The notes: generated by a model not told the origin, from the sequence alone. A stretch of DNA of 64,000 bases from Nevskia sp035651715 (GCA_035651715.1 DASRFD010000112.1:1-64000), one strand, 5' to 3'. Shown: positions 17,720 through 26,853, numbered from the stretch's first letter. Program-made: numbers and translations.

Positions 17720-19255
17720 ATGATCTTTCACCCGGGAATCCGGCTGGGGCGCCGCGTCGCGGCCCTTGCCATCGCAGGCGCGGCCCTGCTGCCGCTGGGC
17801 GCGGCCCAGGCCTTCGGCTTCAACGACGTGTCGACCCGCGCCAAGCAGCTCGCCGGCCAGGCCTACAAGAAGCCCGACGCCAGCCTGCCGCAGCAGATCC
17901 AGGACCTGGGCTACGACAAGTACAACGCCATCCGCTACCGCGGCGAGCGGGCCTTCTGGGCCAAGGACAAGCTGCCGTTCGAGCTGCAGTTCTTCCATGA
18001 GGGCGAGTACTACAACCAGCCGGTGAAGATCAACGAGATCGCGCCCTACGGCGTGCGCGAGATCCACTACAACCCCGCCGACTTCGACTTCGGCGGCCTG
18101 CCGGTCGATCCGGAAAAGCTCAAGGGCCTGGGCTTCTCCGGCTTCCGCGTGCATTACGCCCTCAACAACCCCAAGCTGAAGGAGGAGATGCTGGTGTTCC
18201 GCGGCGCCAGCTATTTCCGCGCCGTCGGCAAGGGCATGCGCTACGGCCTGTCGGCACGCGGCGCGGCGGTGGATACCGGCCTGCTCTCGGGCGAGGAGTT
18301 CCCGCGCTTCTCCGAGTTCTGGGTGCAGCGGCCCAAGCCCGGCGACAAGGAGCTGACCATCTACGCCCTGCTCGATTCCCGGCGCATGACCGGGGCCTAC
18401 CGCTTCGTCGTCCGCCCCGGCGAAGAAACGGTGATGGAGGTGAAGTCGCGGCTGTTCATGCGCGAGAACGTCAGCAAGCTGGGCCTGGCGCCGCTGACCA
18501 GCATGTATCTGTTCGGCGACAACCAGCACCCCGCCGGCGACGACTACCGCCCCGAGGTGCATGATTCCGACGGCCTGTCGATCCACTCCGGCACCGGCGA
18601 ATGGATCTGGCGGCCGCTGATCAACCCCAAGCGCCTGCAGGTCACTTCCTTCGCCATGACCAATCCGCAGGGCTTCGGCCTGATGCAGCGCGACCGCAGC
18701 TTCCACGACTACGAGGACCTCGACCTGCGCTACGAGCTGCGCCCCAGCCTCTGGGTCGAGCCGCAGGGCCAGTGGGGCGCCGGCCGCGTCGAGCTGGTGG
18801 ACATCCCCTCGCCGGACGAGACCAACGACAACACCGTCGCCTACTGGGTGCCGGACAACGCGCCGCAGGCCGGCCAGTCGCTGGACCTGGACTACGTCCT
18901 GCACTGGCAGGGCGAGAAGGACGTCAAGCCGAACCTGTCGTGGGTGATGCAGACGCGGCGCGGCCGCGGCTTCACCCGCAACCCGGACAACAGCATCAGC
19001 TACGTCATCGACTTCGTCGGCCCGGCACTGGAAAAGCTCAAGGCCGACGCCAAGGTCGAGGGCATCGTCTCGGTCGGCGCCAACGGCGAGCTGCTCGAAC
19101 GCAGCACCGTACACAACGACGTCACCGGCGGCTGGCGCGTGACCCTGCGCTTCCGCCGCGTCGACGACGACAAGCCGCTGGAGCTGCGCGCCTACCTGCG
19201 CAGCGAGGACAGCACCCTGTCCGAAACTTGGAGCTACATCCTGCCGCCGGGCTGA
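17720..19255 (+). CDS. opgG: Osmoregulated periplasmic glucan biosynthesis protein G
   Basis: 511 residues with a long signal peptide (about 1-33, ending GAAQAFG), as in the family. OpgG/MdoG acts in the periplasm on the glucan backbone made by OpgH. Family features include FFHEGEYYNQPVKINEI and the region around FGLMQRDRSFHDYEDL. It precedes opgH, but unlike the usual two-gene operon another membrane protein gene sits between them. The start at 17720 is the only ATG giving a twin-arginine-like basic N-terminus (RLGRR). Confidence 0.95.
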   Translation: MIFHPGIRLGRRVAALAIAGAALLPLGAAQAFGFNDVSTRAKQLAGQAYKKPDASLPQQIQDLGYDKYNAIRYRGERAFWAKDKLPFELQFFHEGEYYNQPVKINEIAPYGVREIHYNPADFDFGGLPVDPEKLKGLGFSGFRVHYALNNPKLKEEMLVFRGASYFRAVGKGMRYGLSARGAAVDTGLLSGEEFPRFSEFWVQRPKPGDKELTIYALLDSRRMTGAYRFVVRPGEETVMEVKSRLFMRENVSKLGLAPLTSMYLFGDNQHPAGDDYRPEVHDSDGLSIHSGTGEWIWRPLINPKRLQVTSFAMTNPQGFGLMQRDRSFHDYEDLDLRYELRPSLWVEPQGQWGAGRVELVDIPSPDETNDNTVAYWVPDNAPQAGQSLDLDYVLHWQGEKDVKPNLSWVMQTRRGRGFTRNPDNSISYVIDFVGPALEKLKADAKVEGIVSVGANGELLERSTVHNDVTGGWRVTLRFRRVDDDKPLELRAYLRSEDSTLSETWSYILPPG

Positions 19256-19301
19256 GCGGGCGGACGCCCGCCACGGACGGCGGCCCCACGGACCACGCAG
19301 G

Positions 19302-20072
19302 ATGCAAGCCACCCCGATGAACACGGCAGCAGCACGCCCGGCCAAGGTGCCGCAGGTCACGCTCGGCTTCTGGCTGATCAAGATCGTCGCCACCACCCTG
19401 GGCGAGACCGGCGGCGATGCGGCGTCGATGTCGATGAACCTGGGCTACATCGTGGCCACCGGCATCTTCGCCGCGCTGTTCGCGGTGGCGGTGGTGGCGC
19501 AGGTGCGGGCCGCGCGCTTCCACCCCGCGCTGTACTGGACCACCATCGTCGCCACCACCACGGTGGGCACCACCCTGGCCGACTTCGCCGACCGCTCGCT
19601 GGGCATCGGCTACAGCGGCGGCTCGGCGCTGCTGCTGGCCCTGCTGCTCGGCTCGCTGGCGCTGTGGCGGCGCACGCTGGGCACAGTGGCGGTGGACAGC
19701 GTCGACTCGCCGCGCGCGGAAATCTTCTACTGGGTCACGATCATGTTCTCGCAGACCCTCGGCACCGCGCTGGGCGACTGGACCGCCGACACCGCGGGGC
19801 TGGGCTACGGCGGCGGCGCGATGGTCTTCGGCGGCCTGCTGGCGCTGATCGCGGCGGCCTATCGCTGGACTTCCATCCCGCGCACCGCGCTGTTCTGGCT
19901 CGCCTTCGTCCTGACCCGGCCGCTCGGCGCGGTGCTCGGCGACCTCCTCGACAAGCCGCTTGCCGACGGCGGCCTGGCGCTGAGCCGCTATGCCGCCTCC
20001 GCGGTGCTGCTGGGCCTGATCGCCGCGGGCGTGCTGCTGCTGCCGCAGAAAGCGGCGGCGCGGTCCCATTGA
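19302..20072 (+). CDS. DUF347-repeat membrane protein (COG4705-type)
   Basis: 256 residues, about eight membrane helices built from four copies of a short repeat (DUF347): TLGETGGDAASMSMNLGY, TVGTTLADFADRSLGIGY, TLGTALGDWTADTAGLGY and PLGAVLGDLLDKPLADGG. The repeats contain conserved aspartates that could face a polar or metal-binding pore. The function is unproven; family members are often called membrane-anchored or transporter-like. It lies 46 bases after opgG and 29 before opgH. The start may be 19302 or 19317 (MNTAAARP). Confidence 0.85.
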   Translation: MQATPMNTAAARPAKVPQVTLGFWLIKIVATTLGETGGDAASMSMNLGYIVATGIFAALFAVAVVAQVRAARFHPALYWTTIVATTTVGTTLADFADRSLGIGYSGGSALLLALLLGSLALWRRTLGTVAVDSVDSPRAEIFYWVTIMFSQTLGTALGDWTADTAGLGYGGGAMVFGGLLALIAAAYRWTSIPRTALFWLAFVLTRPLGAVLGDLLDKPLADGGLALSRYAASAVLLGLIAAGVLLLPQKAAARSH

Positions 20073-20101
20073 GGGCGGCGGCGCCCCTTACAATACGCGC
20101 C

Positions 20102-22600
20102 ATGGATCAGCCCGCCGCTCCCGCCAGCCCCCTCGACGCCTATCTCAACCTGCTGCCGGAGCCCGCCGAGCTGCGCCAGCAGCAGCGCGCCGCGGCCGGC
20201 GGCAGCTTCGCCCGGCTGCACGAGTCGCTGGCGAGCTCGGCGCCGCAGCCGGCGGACGACCCGGCCGATCCCGCCTACCGCTCGATCCTGGCGCGCCTGA
20301 TGCTGGCCTTCAGCCCGCCGCCCAAGCCGGGCGACGCCGCCAAGGACCGGATCCACACCACCGACGTGCGCGGCGAGACGCGCCTGGTCAGCACGCCGCC
20401 GCTGAAGCGCGCCTCGATGGTGCCGCTGCCATGGGAAACCAATCCGTTGCGCCGCTGGGGTCGCCGCCTGCGCCGGCGCCTGGTCGGCGGCAGCAGCAAC
20501 CTCGCCCCGGCCAGCGACGAGGCCGAGGACGGCATCCGCCCCGACTCGCCCGATCCCCTCGGCAAGTGGCACCTCACCGCCACCCTGCGGCGCCTGGTGC
20601 TGTTCGGCCTGACCATCGCCCAGACCATCGTCGCCACCTATTACATGACGGCGGTGCTGCCCTACCACGGCCGCCATTACCTGGAGATGGCGATCCTGGT
20701 GCTGTACGTGATCCTGTTCGGCTGGGTGTCGATGGGTTTCTGGACCGCCATGATGGGCTTCCTGGTGCTGCTGATGCGCGGCGACCGCTATGCCATCTCC
20801 GCCACCGCGGCCGAGGATGCGGTGATCGACGACAAGTCGCGCACCGCCATCCTGATGCCGATCTGCAACGAGAACGTGCCGCGGGTGCTGGCCGGCCTGC
20901 GCGCCACCTACGATTCGGTGGCGCGGGCCGGGATGCTGAAGCATTTCGACTTCTACATCCTCAGCGACAGCGGCGACCCCGACGCCCGCGTCGCCGAGCT
21001 GGACGGCTGGCTCAGGCTGTGCCGCGACCTCGACGGCTTCGGCCGCATCTTCTACCGGCGCCGCATCCACCGCATCAAGCGCAAGAGCGGCAACATCGCC
21101 GACTTCTGCCGCCGCTGGGGCAGCAACTACAAGTACATGGTCATCATGGACGCGGACAGCGTGATGTCCGGCCCCTGCCTGAGGCGCCTGGTGCAGCTGA
21201 TGGAAGCCAATCCCGGGGCCGGCATCATCCAGACCGCGCCCAAGGCCTCCGGCCGCGAAACCCTGTACGCGCGCCTGCAGCAGTTCGCCACCCGCGTCTA
21301 CGGACCGCTGTTCACCGCCGGCCTGCATTTCTGGCAGCTCGGCGAATCGCACTACTGGGGCCACAACGCGATCATCCGCGTCGCTCCCTTCATCCGCCAC
21401 TGCGCCCTGGGCCGCCTGCCCGGCAAGGGCGCCCTGGCCGGCGAGATCCTCTCGCACGACTTCGTCGAGGCGGCGCTGATGCGCCGCGCCGGCTGGGCCG
21501 TGTGGATCGCCTACGACCTGCCGGGGTCCTACGAGGAGATGCCGCCCAACCTGCTCGACGAGCTCAAGCGCGACCGCCGCTGGTGCCAGGGCAACCTGAT
21601 GAATTTCCGCCTGTTCCTGGCGCAGGGCCTGCACCCGGCGCACCGCGCGGTGTTCATGACCGGCGTGATGGCCTATCTGTCGGCGCCGCTGTGGTTCCTG
21701 TCGCTGCTGCTGTCCACCGCCCTGCTGGCGGTGCAGACCCTGAAGGAGCCGCAGTATTTCCCGCAGCCCTACCAGCTGTTCCCGCAGTGGCCGGAGTGGC
21801 ACCCGGAGTGGGCCCTGGCCCTGTTCAGCGCCACCGCCACCCTGCTGTTCCTGCCCAAGATCCTCAGCGTGGTGCTGATCTGGGTGCAGGGGGCGAAAAG
21901 CTACGGCGGCGGCCTGCGCCTGCTGTTCAGCATGTTGTTCGAGCTGGTGTTCTCGGCCCTGCTGGCGCCGATCCGCATGCTGTTCCACACCCAGTTCGTG
22001 CTGGCCCCCCTGCTCGGCCTGGGCATCGTCTGGAAATCGCCGCCGCGCGAGGACTCCCAGACCGGCTGGGGCGAGGCGCTGGCCCGCCACGGTTTCCAGA
22101 CCGTGCTGGGCATCGTCTGGGCCGCGGGGGTGTACTGGCTAAACCCTTCCTTCCTGTGGTGGCTGCTGCCGGTGGTGGGCGCCCTGATCGTGTCGATCCC
22201 GCTGTCGGTCTATTCCAGCCGGGTCACCATCGGCCGCCGGATGCGCCGCTGGCGCTACTTCCTGATCCCGGAGGAGGCGATCCCGCCGCGCGAGCTGCGC
22301 ACCACTTCGGCGGTGTTCCGCCGGACCCCGGAACCGCCCGGTTTCGTCGAGGCGGCGCTGCGCCCGGTGACCAATGCCCTGGCCTGCGCCGCCGGCATCG
22401 CCCGCCCGAAGCAATCCGAAGCCACCCGCCAGGCGCGCCTCAAATTGGTGCAAACCGCATTGGCGGAAGGGCCACTGGCGCTATCGCCAATCCAGAAAAA
22501 TACCTTGCTCGGCGATCCTATCCTATTGTCCCAGCTGCATTTCCAGCTCTGGACCGCACCGGGCGTCCACCCCGATTGGCCGCGGCCCACTGCGTCATAA
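20102..22600 (+). CDS. opgH: Glucan glucosyltransferase H
   Basis: 832-residue inner-membrane processive glycosyltransferase (GT2 family) that polymerises UDP-glucose into the linear beta-1,2 glucan backbone. The cytoplasmic catalytic core is visible: MDADSVMSG as the DxD-type motif, SHDFVEA as the catalytic acid region, and RRWCQGN as the Q/RxxRW-type motif. Hydrophobic helices lie around 165-235 and in the C-terminal half. Length is normal. The start at 20102 follows the short gap from the DUF347 gene and fits the family's N-terminus, though the frame is open from 19664. Confidence 0.95.
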   Translation: MDQPAAPASPLDAYLNLLPEPAELRQQQRAAAGGSFARLHESLASSAPQPADDPADPAYRSILARLMLAFSPPPKPGDAAKDRIHTTDVRGETRLVSTPPLKRASMVPLPWETNPLRRWGRRLRRRLVGGSSNLAPASDEAEDGIRPDSPDPLGKWHLTATLRRLVLFGLTIAQTIVATYYMTAVLPYHGRHYLEMAILVLYVILFGWVSMGFWTAMMGFLVLLMRGDRYAISATAAEDAVIDDKSRTAILMPICNENVPRVLAGLRATYDSVARAGMLKHFDFYILSDSGDPDARVAELDGWLRLCRDLDGFGRIFYRRRIHRIKRKSGNIADFCRRWGSNYKYMVIMDADSVMSGPCLRRLVQLMEANPGAGIIQTAPKASGRETLYARLQQFATRVYGPLFTAGLHFWQLGESHYWGHNAIIRVAPFIRHCALGRLPGKGALAGEILSHDFVEAALMRRAGWAVWIAYDLPGSYEEMPPNLLDELKRDRRWCQGNLMNFRLFLAQGLHPAHRAVFMTGVMAYLSAPLWFLSLLLSTALLAVQTLKEPQYFPQPYQLFPQWPEWHPEWALALFSATATLLFLPKILSVVLIWVQGAKSYGGGLRLLFSMLFELVFSALLAPIRMLFHTQFVLAPLLGLGIVWKSPPREDSQTGWGEALARHGFQTVLGIVWAAGVYWLNPSFLWWLLPVVGALIVSIPLSVYSSRVTIGRRMRRWRYFLIPEEAIPPRELRTTSAVFRRTPEPPGFVEAALRPVTNALACAAGIARPKQSEATRQARLKLVQTALAEGPLALSPIQKNTLLGDPILLSQLHFQLWTAPGVHPDWPRPTAS

Positions 22601-22653
22601 ATATTTCATGATCGAGTCATCATGGCTCAACGGGGTTTTCATACAGTGTTACC

Positions 22654-23481
22654 ATGTCATCCGGAGCAACACTGCCCCCGAACATGGACAAAGACTCCCC
22701 CCGGTCTCCCCGCTTCGAGGTCCGCTTCGCTGTAACCCCCGCGGAAATCCTTGAGACGCAGCGCCTGCGCTACCGCATCTTTGCGGGCGAGCTTGGCGCC
22801 AGCATCGATGGCGGGGATGCCCAGATCGACGCCGACCATTACGACGCCTACTGCCGCCACCTGACGGTGCGGGAGGTCGAGAGCGGCCGCCTGGTGGCCT
22901 GCACCCGCATCCTGACCGACGACCAGGCCCCCAAGGCCGGCGGCTTCTACTCTTCCGGCGAGTTCGACCTGAAGATGATCGATTCGCTGCCCGGCCGGGT
23001 GATGGAAGTGGGCCGCACCTGCGTCGACGCCGAGTACCGCAGCGGCGCGGTGATCGCGGTGCTGTGGTCCGGCCTGGCCGACTTCATCATCAACGAGGGC
23101 TTCGACTACCTGTTCGGCTGCGCCAGCATCGGCCTGGAGGACGGCGGCGCCAACGCCCACGCCCTGCTCGAGCAGATCAAGGCCAAGTACCTGGCGCCGC
23201 ACTGGCAGCATGTGCGCCCGCTGATCCCGCTGCCGGCGGCGGACGCCCGCCCGACGCAGAAAGTGAAGATGCCGCCGCTGCTCAAGGCCTATTTCAGCCT
23301 CGGCGCCAAGGCCTGCGGCGAGCCCTACTGGGACCGCGACTTCAACTGCGCCGACGTGTTCGTGCTGGTCAACGTCAGCGACATGCATTCCCGCTACCAG
23401 CGCCGCTTCCTCGGCCGCGCCAGCGAAACCGAGGCCGACAGCCAGGCCATCGTGCTGGCCCAGCCGCCGAAGCCGGTCTGA
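22654..23481 (+). CDS. olsB: Ornithine-acyl-ACP N-acyltransferase-like protein
   Basis: 275 residues from 22654, or 265 from the ATG at 22684; neither has a clear ribosome site. It has the GNAT-type fold of the OlsB/hemolysin acyltransferase family: RLRYRIFAGELGA, the central EVGRTCVDAEYRSGAVIAVLW, and DYLFGCASIGL. OlsB attaches a 3-hydroxy fatty acid to ornithine to make lyso-ornithine lipid, a phosphorus-free membrane lipid precursor. The next gene is an OlsA-like acyltransferase, the second step of the same pathway, which supports the name. Other amino acids can be acylated by relatives. Confidence 0.82.
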   Translation: MSSGATLPPNMDKDSPRSPRFEVRFAVTPAEILETQRLRYRIFAGELGASIDGGDAQIDADHYDAYCRHLTVREVESGRLVACTRILTDDQAPKAGGFYSSGEFDLKMIDSLPGRVMEVGRTCVDAEYRSGAVIAVLWSGLADFIINEGFDYLFGCASIGLEDGGANAHALLEQIKAKYLAPHWQHVRPLIPLPAADARPTQKVKMPPLLKAYFSLGAKACGEPYWDRDFNCADVFVLVNVSDMHSRYQRRFLGRASETEADSQAIVLAQPPKPV

Positions 23482-23504
23482 ACCTGCTTGCGGGCTCCCA
23501 AGCG

Positions 23505-24284
23505 ATGAACGCACTGTTGCGGGCCAATTTGCGGGGCGCCCGCCTGATCGTGCACCTGTGCACCGGCCTGCTGCTGGTGCTGGCGGTGACCGTCTATCCG
23601 CGCCTGTCGCGCGAGAAGCTCACCCGCTGGTGGAACGGCCGCCTGCTGACCATCCTGCACGTGCGCGTGCGCAGGGTCGGCCGGCGCGGCCCCGGACCGC
23701 AGCTGATTGTCTGCAACCACATCTCCTGGCTCGACATTTCGGTCCTGGCCTCGGTCGAGCTGACCCGTTTCGTGTCCAAGGCCGAAGTCGGCAAATGGCC
23801 GATCGCCGGCGCCCTGGCCAATGCCGCCGGGACCTTCTACATCCGGCGCGGCGCCGGCGGCACCAAGCAGCTGATCCAGGCCATCGCCAAGCACCTGCGC
23901 GACGGCGGCTCCGCCACCGTGTTCCCGGAAGGCACCACCACCGAAGGCGGGCGGATGCTGAAATTCCAGCCGCGCCTGTTCGCCGCGGCCATCGAGAGCG
24001 GCACCCCGGTGCAGCCGATCGCGCTGCGCTACGGCCTGGCCGCCAACGGCGAGAATATCGCCGCCTTCGTCGGCGAGGAAACCCTGACCCACAACCTGCG
24101 CCGCCTGCTCAAGGAGCGCGAGCTGGAAGTGGAGCTGCACTACTGCGAGCCGCTGCAGCCGCAGGCCGGCCAGGACCGCGCCGGCCTGGCCCAGGCCGCC
24201 CATGCCGCCATCTGCGCCGTCGTCGCCCCCGGCAGCCTGCCGGCCGAGGGCCCGGCGGAAACGCCGGAGTCGCTGGCGGCGTAA
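23505..24284 (+). CDS. olsA: Lyso-ornithine lipid / 1-acylglycerol-3-phosphate O-acyltransferase
   Basis: 259 residues, PlsC-family membrane acyltransferase. An N-terminal membrane helix (around 18-35) precedes the catalytic NHISWLD motif (H-x4-D), FYIRRG, and FPEGTTTEGG. It starts 23 bases after olsB on the same strand, so the second acylation of ornithine lipid is the most likely job; a general PlsC role in phosphatidic acid synthesis is the alternative. GCGGGCTCC precedes the ATG, not a strong ribosome site. Confidence 0.82.
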   Translation: MNALLRANLRGARLIVHLCTGLLLVLAVTVYPRLSREKLTRWWNGRLLTILHVRVRRVGRRGPGPQLIVCNHISWLDISVLASVELTRFVSKAEVGKWPIAGALANAAGTFYIRRGAGGTKQLIQAIAKHLRDGGSATVFPEGTTTEGGRMLKFQPRLFAAAIESGTPVQPIALRYGLAANGENIAAFVGEETLTHNLRRLLKERELEVELHYCEPLQPQAGQDRAGLAQAAHAAICAVVAPGSLPAEGPAETPESLAA

Positions 24285-24397
24285 AGCGCCTTCGCAAAGG
24301 CGCCGGGACCCAAAAGAACCGCCGGGCTTTCCTGGCCGTGCCGGCGTCCTGGCGCGAAACGCTTTTGATTTCTCCGGATGCCCTAAAATACGGGACC

Positions 24398-25381
24398 ATG
24401 TCCGACAATCCCCCCCCGGTCCCGGCCGCTCCCGCCCCAGTCACCACCGGCGTCAAGCTGCGCGGCGCCGAGAAGATGGCGCGCATCCCGATCAAGATCG
24501 AAGAGACGGTGGCGCCGCTGCGCAAGCCCGCCTGGATCCGCGCCAAGACGCAGGGCACACCCGAGGTGGCCCGCATCAAGGCCGCGCTGCGCGCCAACAA
24601 GCTGCACACGGTGTGCGAGGAAGCCGCCTGCCCGAACCTCGGCGAGTGCTTCGGCAAGGGCACCGCCACCTTCATGATCATGGGCGACATCTGCACCCGC
24701 CGCTGCCCCTTCTGCGACGTGGCGCACGGCCGCCCCAAGCCGCTGGACCAGGACGAGCCGGTGAACCTGGCCCGCACCATCCGCGACATGGCGCTGCGCT
24801 ACGTGGTCATCACCTCGGTCGACCGCGACGACCTGCGCGACGGCGGCGCGGCCCACTTCGCCGCCTGCATCCGCGAGTCGCGCGCGCTGTCGCCGGCGCT
24901 GACCATCGAAGTGCTGGTGCCGGATTTCCGCGGCCGCATGGACCCGGCACTGGCGATCTTCAAGGGCAACCCGCCGGACGTGTTCAATCACAACCTGGAA
25001 ACGGTGCCGCGCCTGTACAAGCAGGCCCGCCCCGGTTCGGACTACGAGTGGAGCCTGGATCTGCTGCAGCGCTTCAAGGCGCTGCACCCGGCGGTGCCGA
25101 CCAAGTCCGGCCTGATGCTGGGCCTGGGCGAGGAAATCGAGGAGATCGAGCAGGTGATGCGCGACCTGCGCGACCACGACGTCAACATGCTGACCCTGGG
25201 CCAGTACCTGCAGCCCAGCCGCCACCACCTGCCGGTGGCGCGCTATGTCCATCCCGACGAATTCGAGCGGCTGCGCGTGATCGGCGAGCAGATGGGCTTC
25301 TCCCATGTCGCCAGCGGCCCGATGGTGCGTTCCAGCTACCATGCCGACCAGCAGGCCCATGGCGTACTCGCCGGCGGCTGA
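24398..25381 (+). CDS. lipA: Lipoyl synthase
   Basis: 327-residue radical SAM enzyme that inserts two sulfurs into protein-bound octanoyl chains to form lipoate. The auxiliary-cluster motif CEEAACPNLGEC and the radical SAM motif CTRRCPFC are both intact, and the C-terminal SSY motif (VRSSYHADQQ) is present. The frame is open far upstream, but the ATG at 24398 gives the normal length. lipB, which often precedes lipA, is absent here. The 113-base upstream gap shows possible remnants of the hairpin repeat found before pdxA and rsmA. Confidence 0.97.
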   Translation: MSDNPPPVPAAPAPVTTGVKLRGAEKMARIPIKIEETVAPLRKPAWIRAKTQGTPEVARIKAALRANKLHTVCEEAACPNLGECFGKGTATFMIMGDICTRRCPFCDVAHGRPKPLDQDEPVNLARTIRDMALRYVVITSVDRDDLRDGGAAHFAACIRESRALSPALTIEVLVPDFRGRMDPALAIFKGNPPDVFNHNLETVPRLYKQARPGSDYEWSLDLLQRFKALHPAVPTKSGLMLGLGEEIEEIEQVMRDLRDHDVNMLTLGQYLQPSRHHLPVARYVHPDEFERLRVIGEQMGFSHVASGPMVRSSYHADQQAHGVLAGG

Positions 25382-25847
25382 GCGCGGCGGCGCGGCACCG
25401 CCGCTGCCGCGCGAGCAGTTCCTCGAGGTGGTGGCGCGGGCGCCGCTGGTGTCGATCGACCTGGTGGTGCGCGACGGCGCGGGGCACGTGCTGCTGGGCC
25501 TGCGCCGCAACGCGCCGGCGCGCGGCTTCTGGTTCGTGCCGGGCGGAGTGATCCGCAAGAACGAGACTTTCGACGCCGCCTACCGGCGCATCACCCGCAA
25601 CGAGCTGGGCCTGGAGCTGCCGCGCGCCGAAAGCCGCCTGCTCGGCGCCTACGAGCATTTCTACGCCGAGAACGCCGACGACCGCCCGGGCTTCGGCACG
25701 CACTACGTGGTGCTGGCGCATGCCCTCACGGTCGAGCGCCTGCCGGCGCTGCCCCCGGAGCAGCACAGCGTCTACCGCTGGCTCAGCCCCGCCGAAATCC
25801 TCGAAACGGCGGACGTGCACGACAACACCAAGGCCTACTTCCGCTGA
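25359..25847 (+). CDS. GDP-mannose mannosyl hydrolase-like Nudix enzyme
   Basis: 162 residues. A Nudix box of the GDP-mannose hydrolase type is clear: GGVIRKNETFDAAYRRITRN followed by ELGLEL, in which the usual REUXEE part is altered as is typical for that subfamily. FWFVPGG and the HYVVLAH strand also match. Such enzymes release mannose or glucose from GDP sugars. The chosen ATG overlaps the lipA end by 23 bases in another frame; a later start (none with ATG before the domain) is less likely. No sugar-nucleotide cluster is adjacent, so the cellular role is unclear. Confidence 0.82.
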   Translation: MAYSPAAERGGAAPPLPREQFLEVVARAPLVSIDLVVRDGAGHVLLGLRRNAPARGFWFVPGGVIRKNETFDAAYRRITRNELGLELPRAESRLLGAYEHFYAENADDRPGFGTHYVVLAHALTVERLPALPPEQHSVYRWLSPAEILETADVHDNTKAYFR

Positions 25848-25869
25848 ACCACCGCGCCGGCGGTTAAGG

Positions 25870-25907
25870 CCGGTTCACGCTATTTCGATCGAAATGGCGT
25901 GAACCGG
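25870..25907. repeat. 38-base near-perfect palindrome between convergent genes
   Basis: Begins CCGGTTCACGCTATTTCG and mirrors itself with a single mismatched pair, centred at 25888/25889 (TCGATCGA). It sits between the ends of a Nudix gene and a convergent exported-protein gene, so a bidirectional terminator is plausible although no T-run follows. A protein-binding site or a mobile short palindrome are alternatives. Confidence 0.6.
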
Positions 25908-25909
25908 TC

Positions 25910-26449
25910 CTAGATCACTTCCCCGCCGTCCGGCGGCGCCTGCGTGCAGCGCTGGGGCACCAGGGCCTTGAGGCGCCGCTCGAGCCGGCCGTCGTTCATC
26001 TCGGCGACCAAGCGGTCATAGGCCGCCAGCCGCGCCGCCGGCTTGCGCTTGAGAATCGCGCTGTAGGCCTTCAGGGCGCTCTTCAGCGCCGCACCCTGCA
26101 CCGCCACGTCATCGCCGGCGCGGCGCGGGTTCTCGATCTGGAACGCGGCATTGCCGGCCATCATCTGCACCAGCAGGGTCGGCGACCAGGGATAGCGGTC
26201 CTCCGGCGGCAGCTCCATCAGGTCGCAGACGGAGACCGTGACGTCGGGCACCTCGCGGATCCAGTTCACCAGCCAGATCTGCGCCGCGCGCGCCTCCGGC
26301 CCCAGCGGCTCGGCTTCGAGCCGGTGCGTCAGCTGCACCACCCGCGCCCGCTCCGCCGGGGTGGACGGCTCGGCGCGCTGGGCCAGCGCCGGCACCGCGG
26401 CCGCAAGCAGGGACAAGGCCAGGAAACCACGCGCCGCCATGCGCCGCAT
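25910..26449 (-). CDS. Exported protein of unknown function
   Basis: 179 residues. A signal peptide (about 1-22, ending AAAVPALAQ) precedes a small helical domain with two cysteines (in VSVCDLMEL and PQRCTQ) that could form a disulfide in the periplasm. No family recognised. The frame is open further upstream through the OsmC gene, but the ATG at 26449 has GGAG upstream and gives the signal peptide. It follows the osmC stop by 11 bases, so the two are probably one transcript. Confidence 0.65.
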   Translation of the reverse strand: MRRMAARGFLALSLLAAAVPALAQRAEPSTPAERARVVQLTHRLEAEPLGPEARAAQIWLVNWIREVPDVTVSVCDLMELPPEDRYPWSPTLLVQMMAGNAAFQIENPRRAGDDVAVQGAALKSALKAYSAILKRKPAARLAAYDRLVAEMNDGRLERRLKALVPQRCTQAPPDGGEVI

Positions 26450-26460
26450 CGCCGTCTCCT

Positions 26461-26853
26461 TCAGGCCAGGCTGGTGTCGATGCCGAACTTCTTGTGCAGC
26501 GCGCGGTGGATCGGGCACTTGTTGGCGATGCCCAGCAGGTACTGGCGCTGCTCCTCGGTCAGCGGGCCGACCAGCTCGACCTTGCGGGTCAGCTTGTAGT
26601 CGGTGTCGGTCTCCTCGTGCGTGATCTCGACCCGTACGTCCTGCAGCGGCCACTGCTTGCGCTGCGCCACCAGGGTCACGGTCATCGCCGTGCACACGGC
26701 GAGCGCCGAGTCCAGCAGGTCGTGCGGGTCCGGTCCCTGGCCTTCGCCGACCGGCTCGGCCTCGTCGGCGTAAAAGGAATTGGCGCCGACCTGCACCAGC
26801 TGGCGGATCTTGCCGTCGCCGGCCTTGCGTACCTTGATCGTGTTCTTGCTCAT
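26461..26853 (-). CDS. OsmC/Ohr-family protein
   Basis: 130 residues, the size of small OsmC-like peroxide-reducing proteins. The two reactive cysteines are in place: one in SALAVCTAMTVTLV and one in NKCPIHRALH. These proteins reduce organic hydroperoxides, usually using dihydrolipoamide-linked donors, or act in osmotic response. The longer frame to 26967 is rejected because MSKNTIKV begins the domain. Upstream of the small exported protein gene on the same strand. Whether it is OsmC, YhfA or Ohr type is not settled. Confidence 0.85.
   Translation of the reverse strand: MSKNTIKVRKAGDGKIRQLVQVGANSFYADEAEPVGEGQGPDPHDLLDSALAVCTAMTVTLVAQRKQWPLQDVRVEITHEETDTDYKLTRKVELVGPLTEEQRQYLLGIANKCPIHRALHKKFGIDTSLA

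Noticed and set aside
17651..19396. A 581-codon minus-strand frame opposite opgG
   Set aside because: opgG is complete on the other strand; this frame has no support.
19988..22090. A 700-codon minus-strand frame opposite opgH
   Set aside because: Shadow of a complete glucosyltransferase gene.
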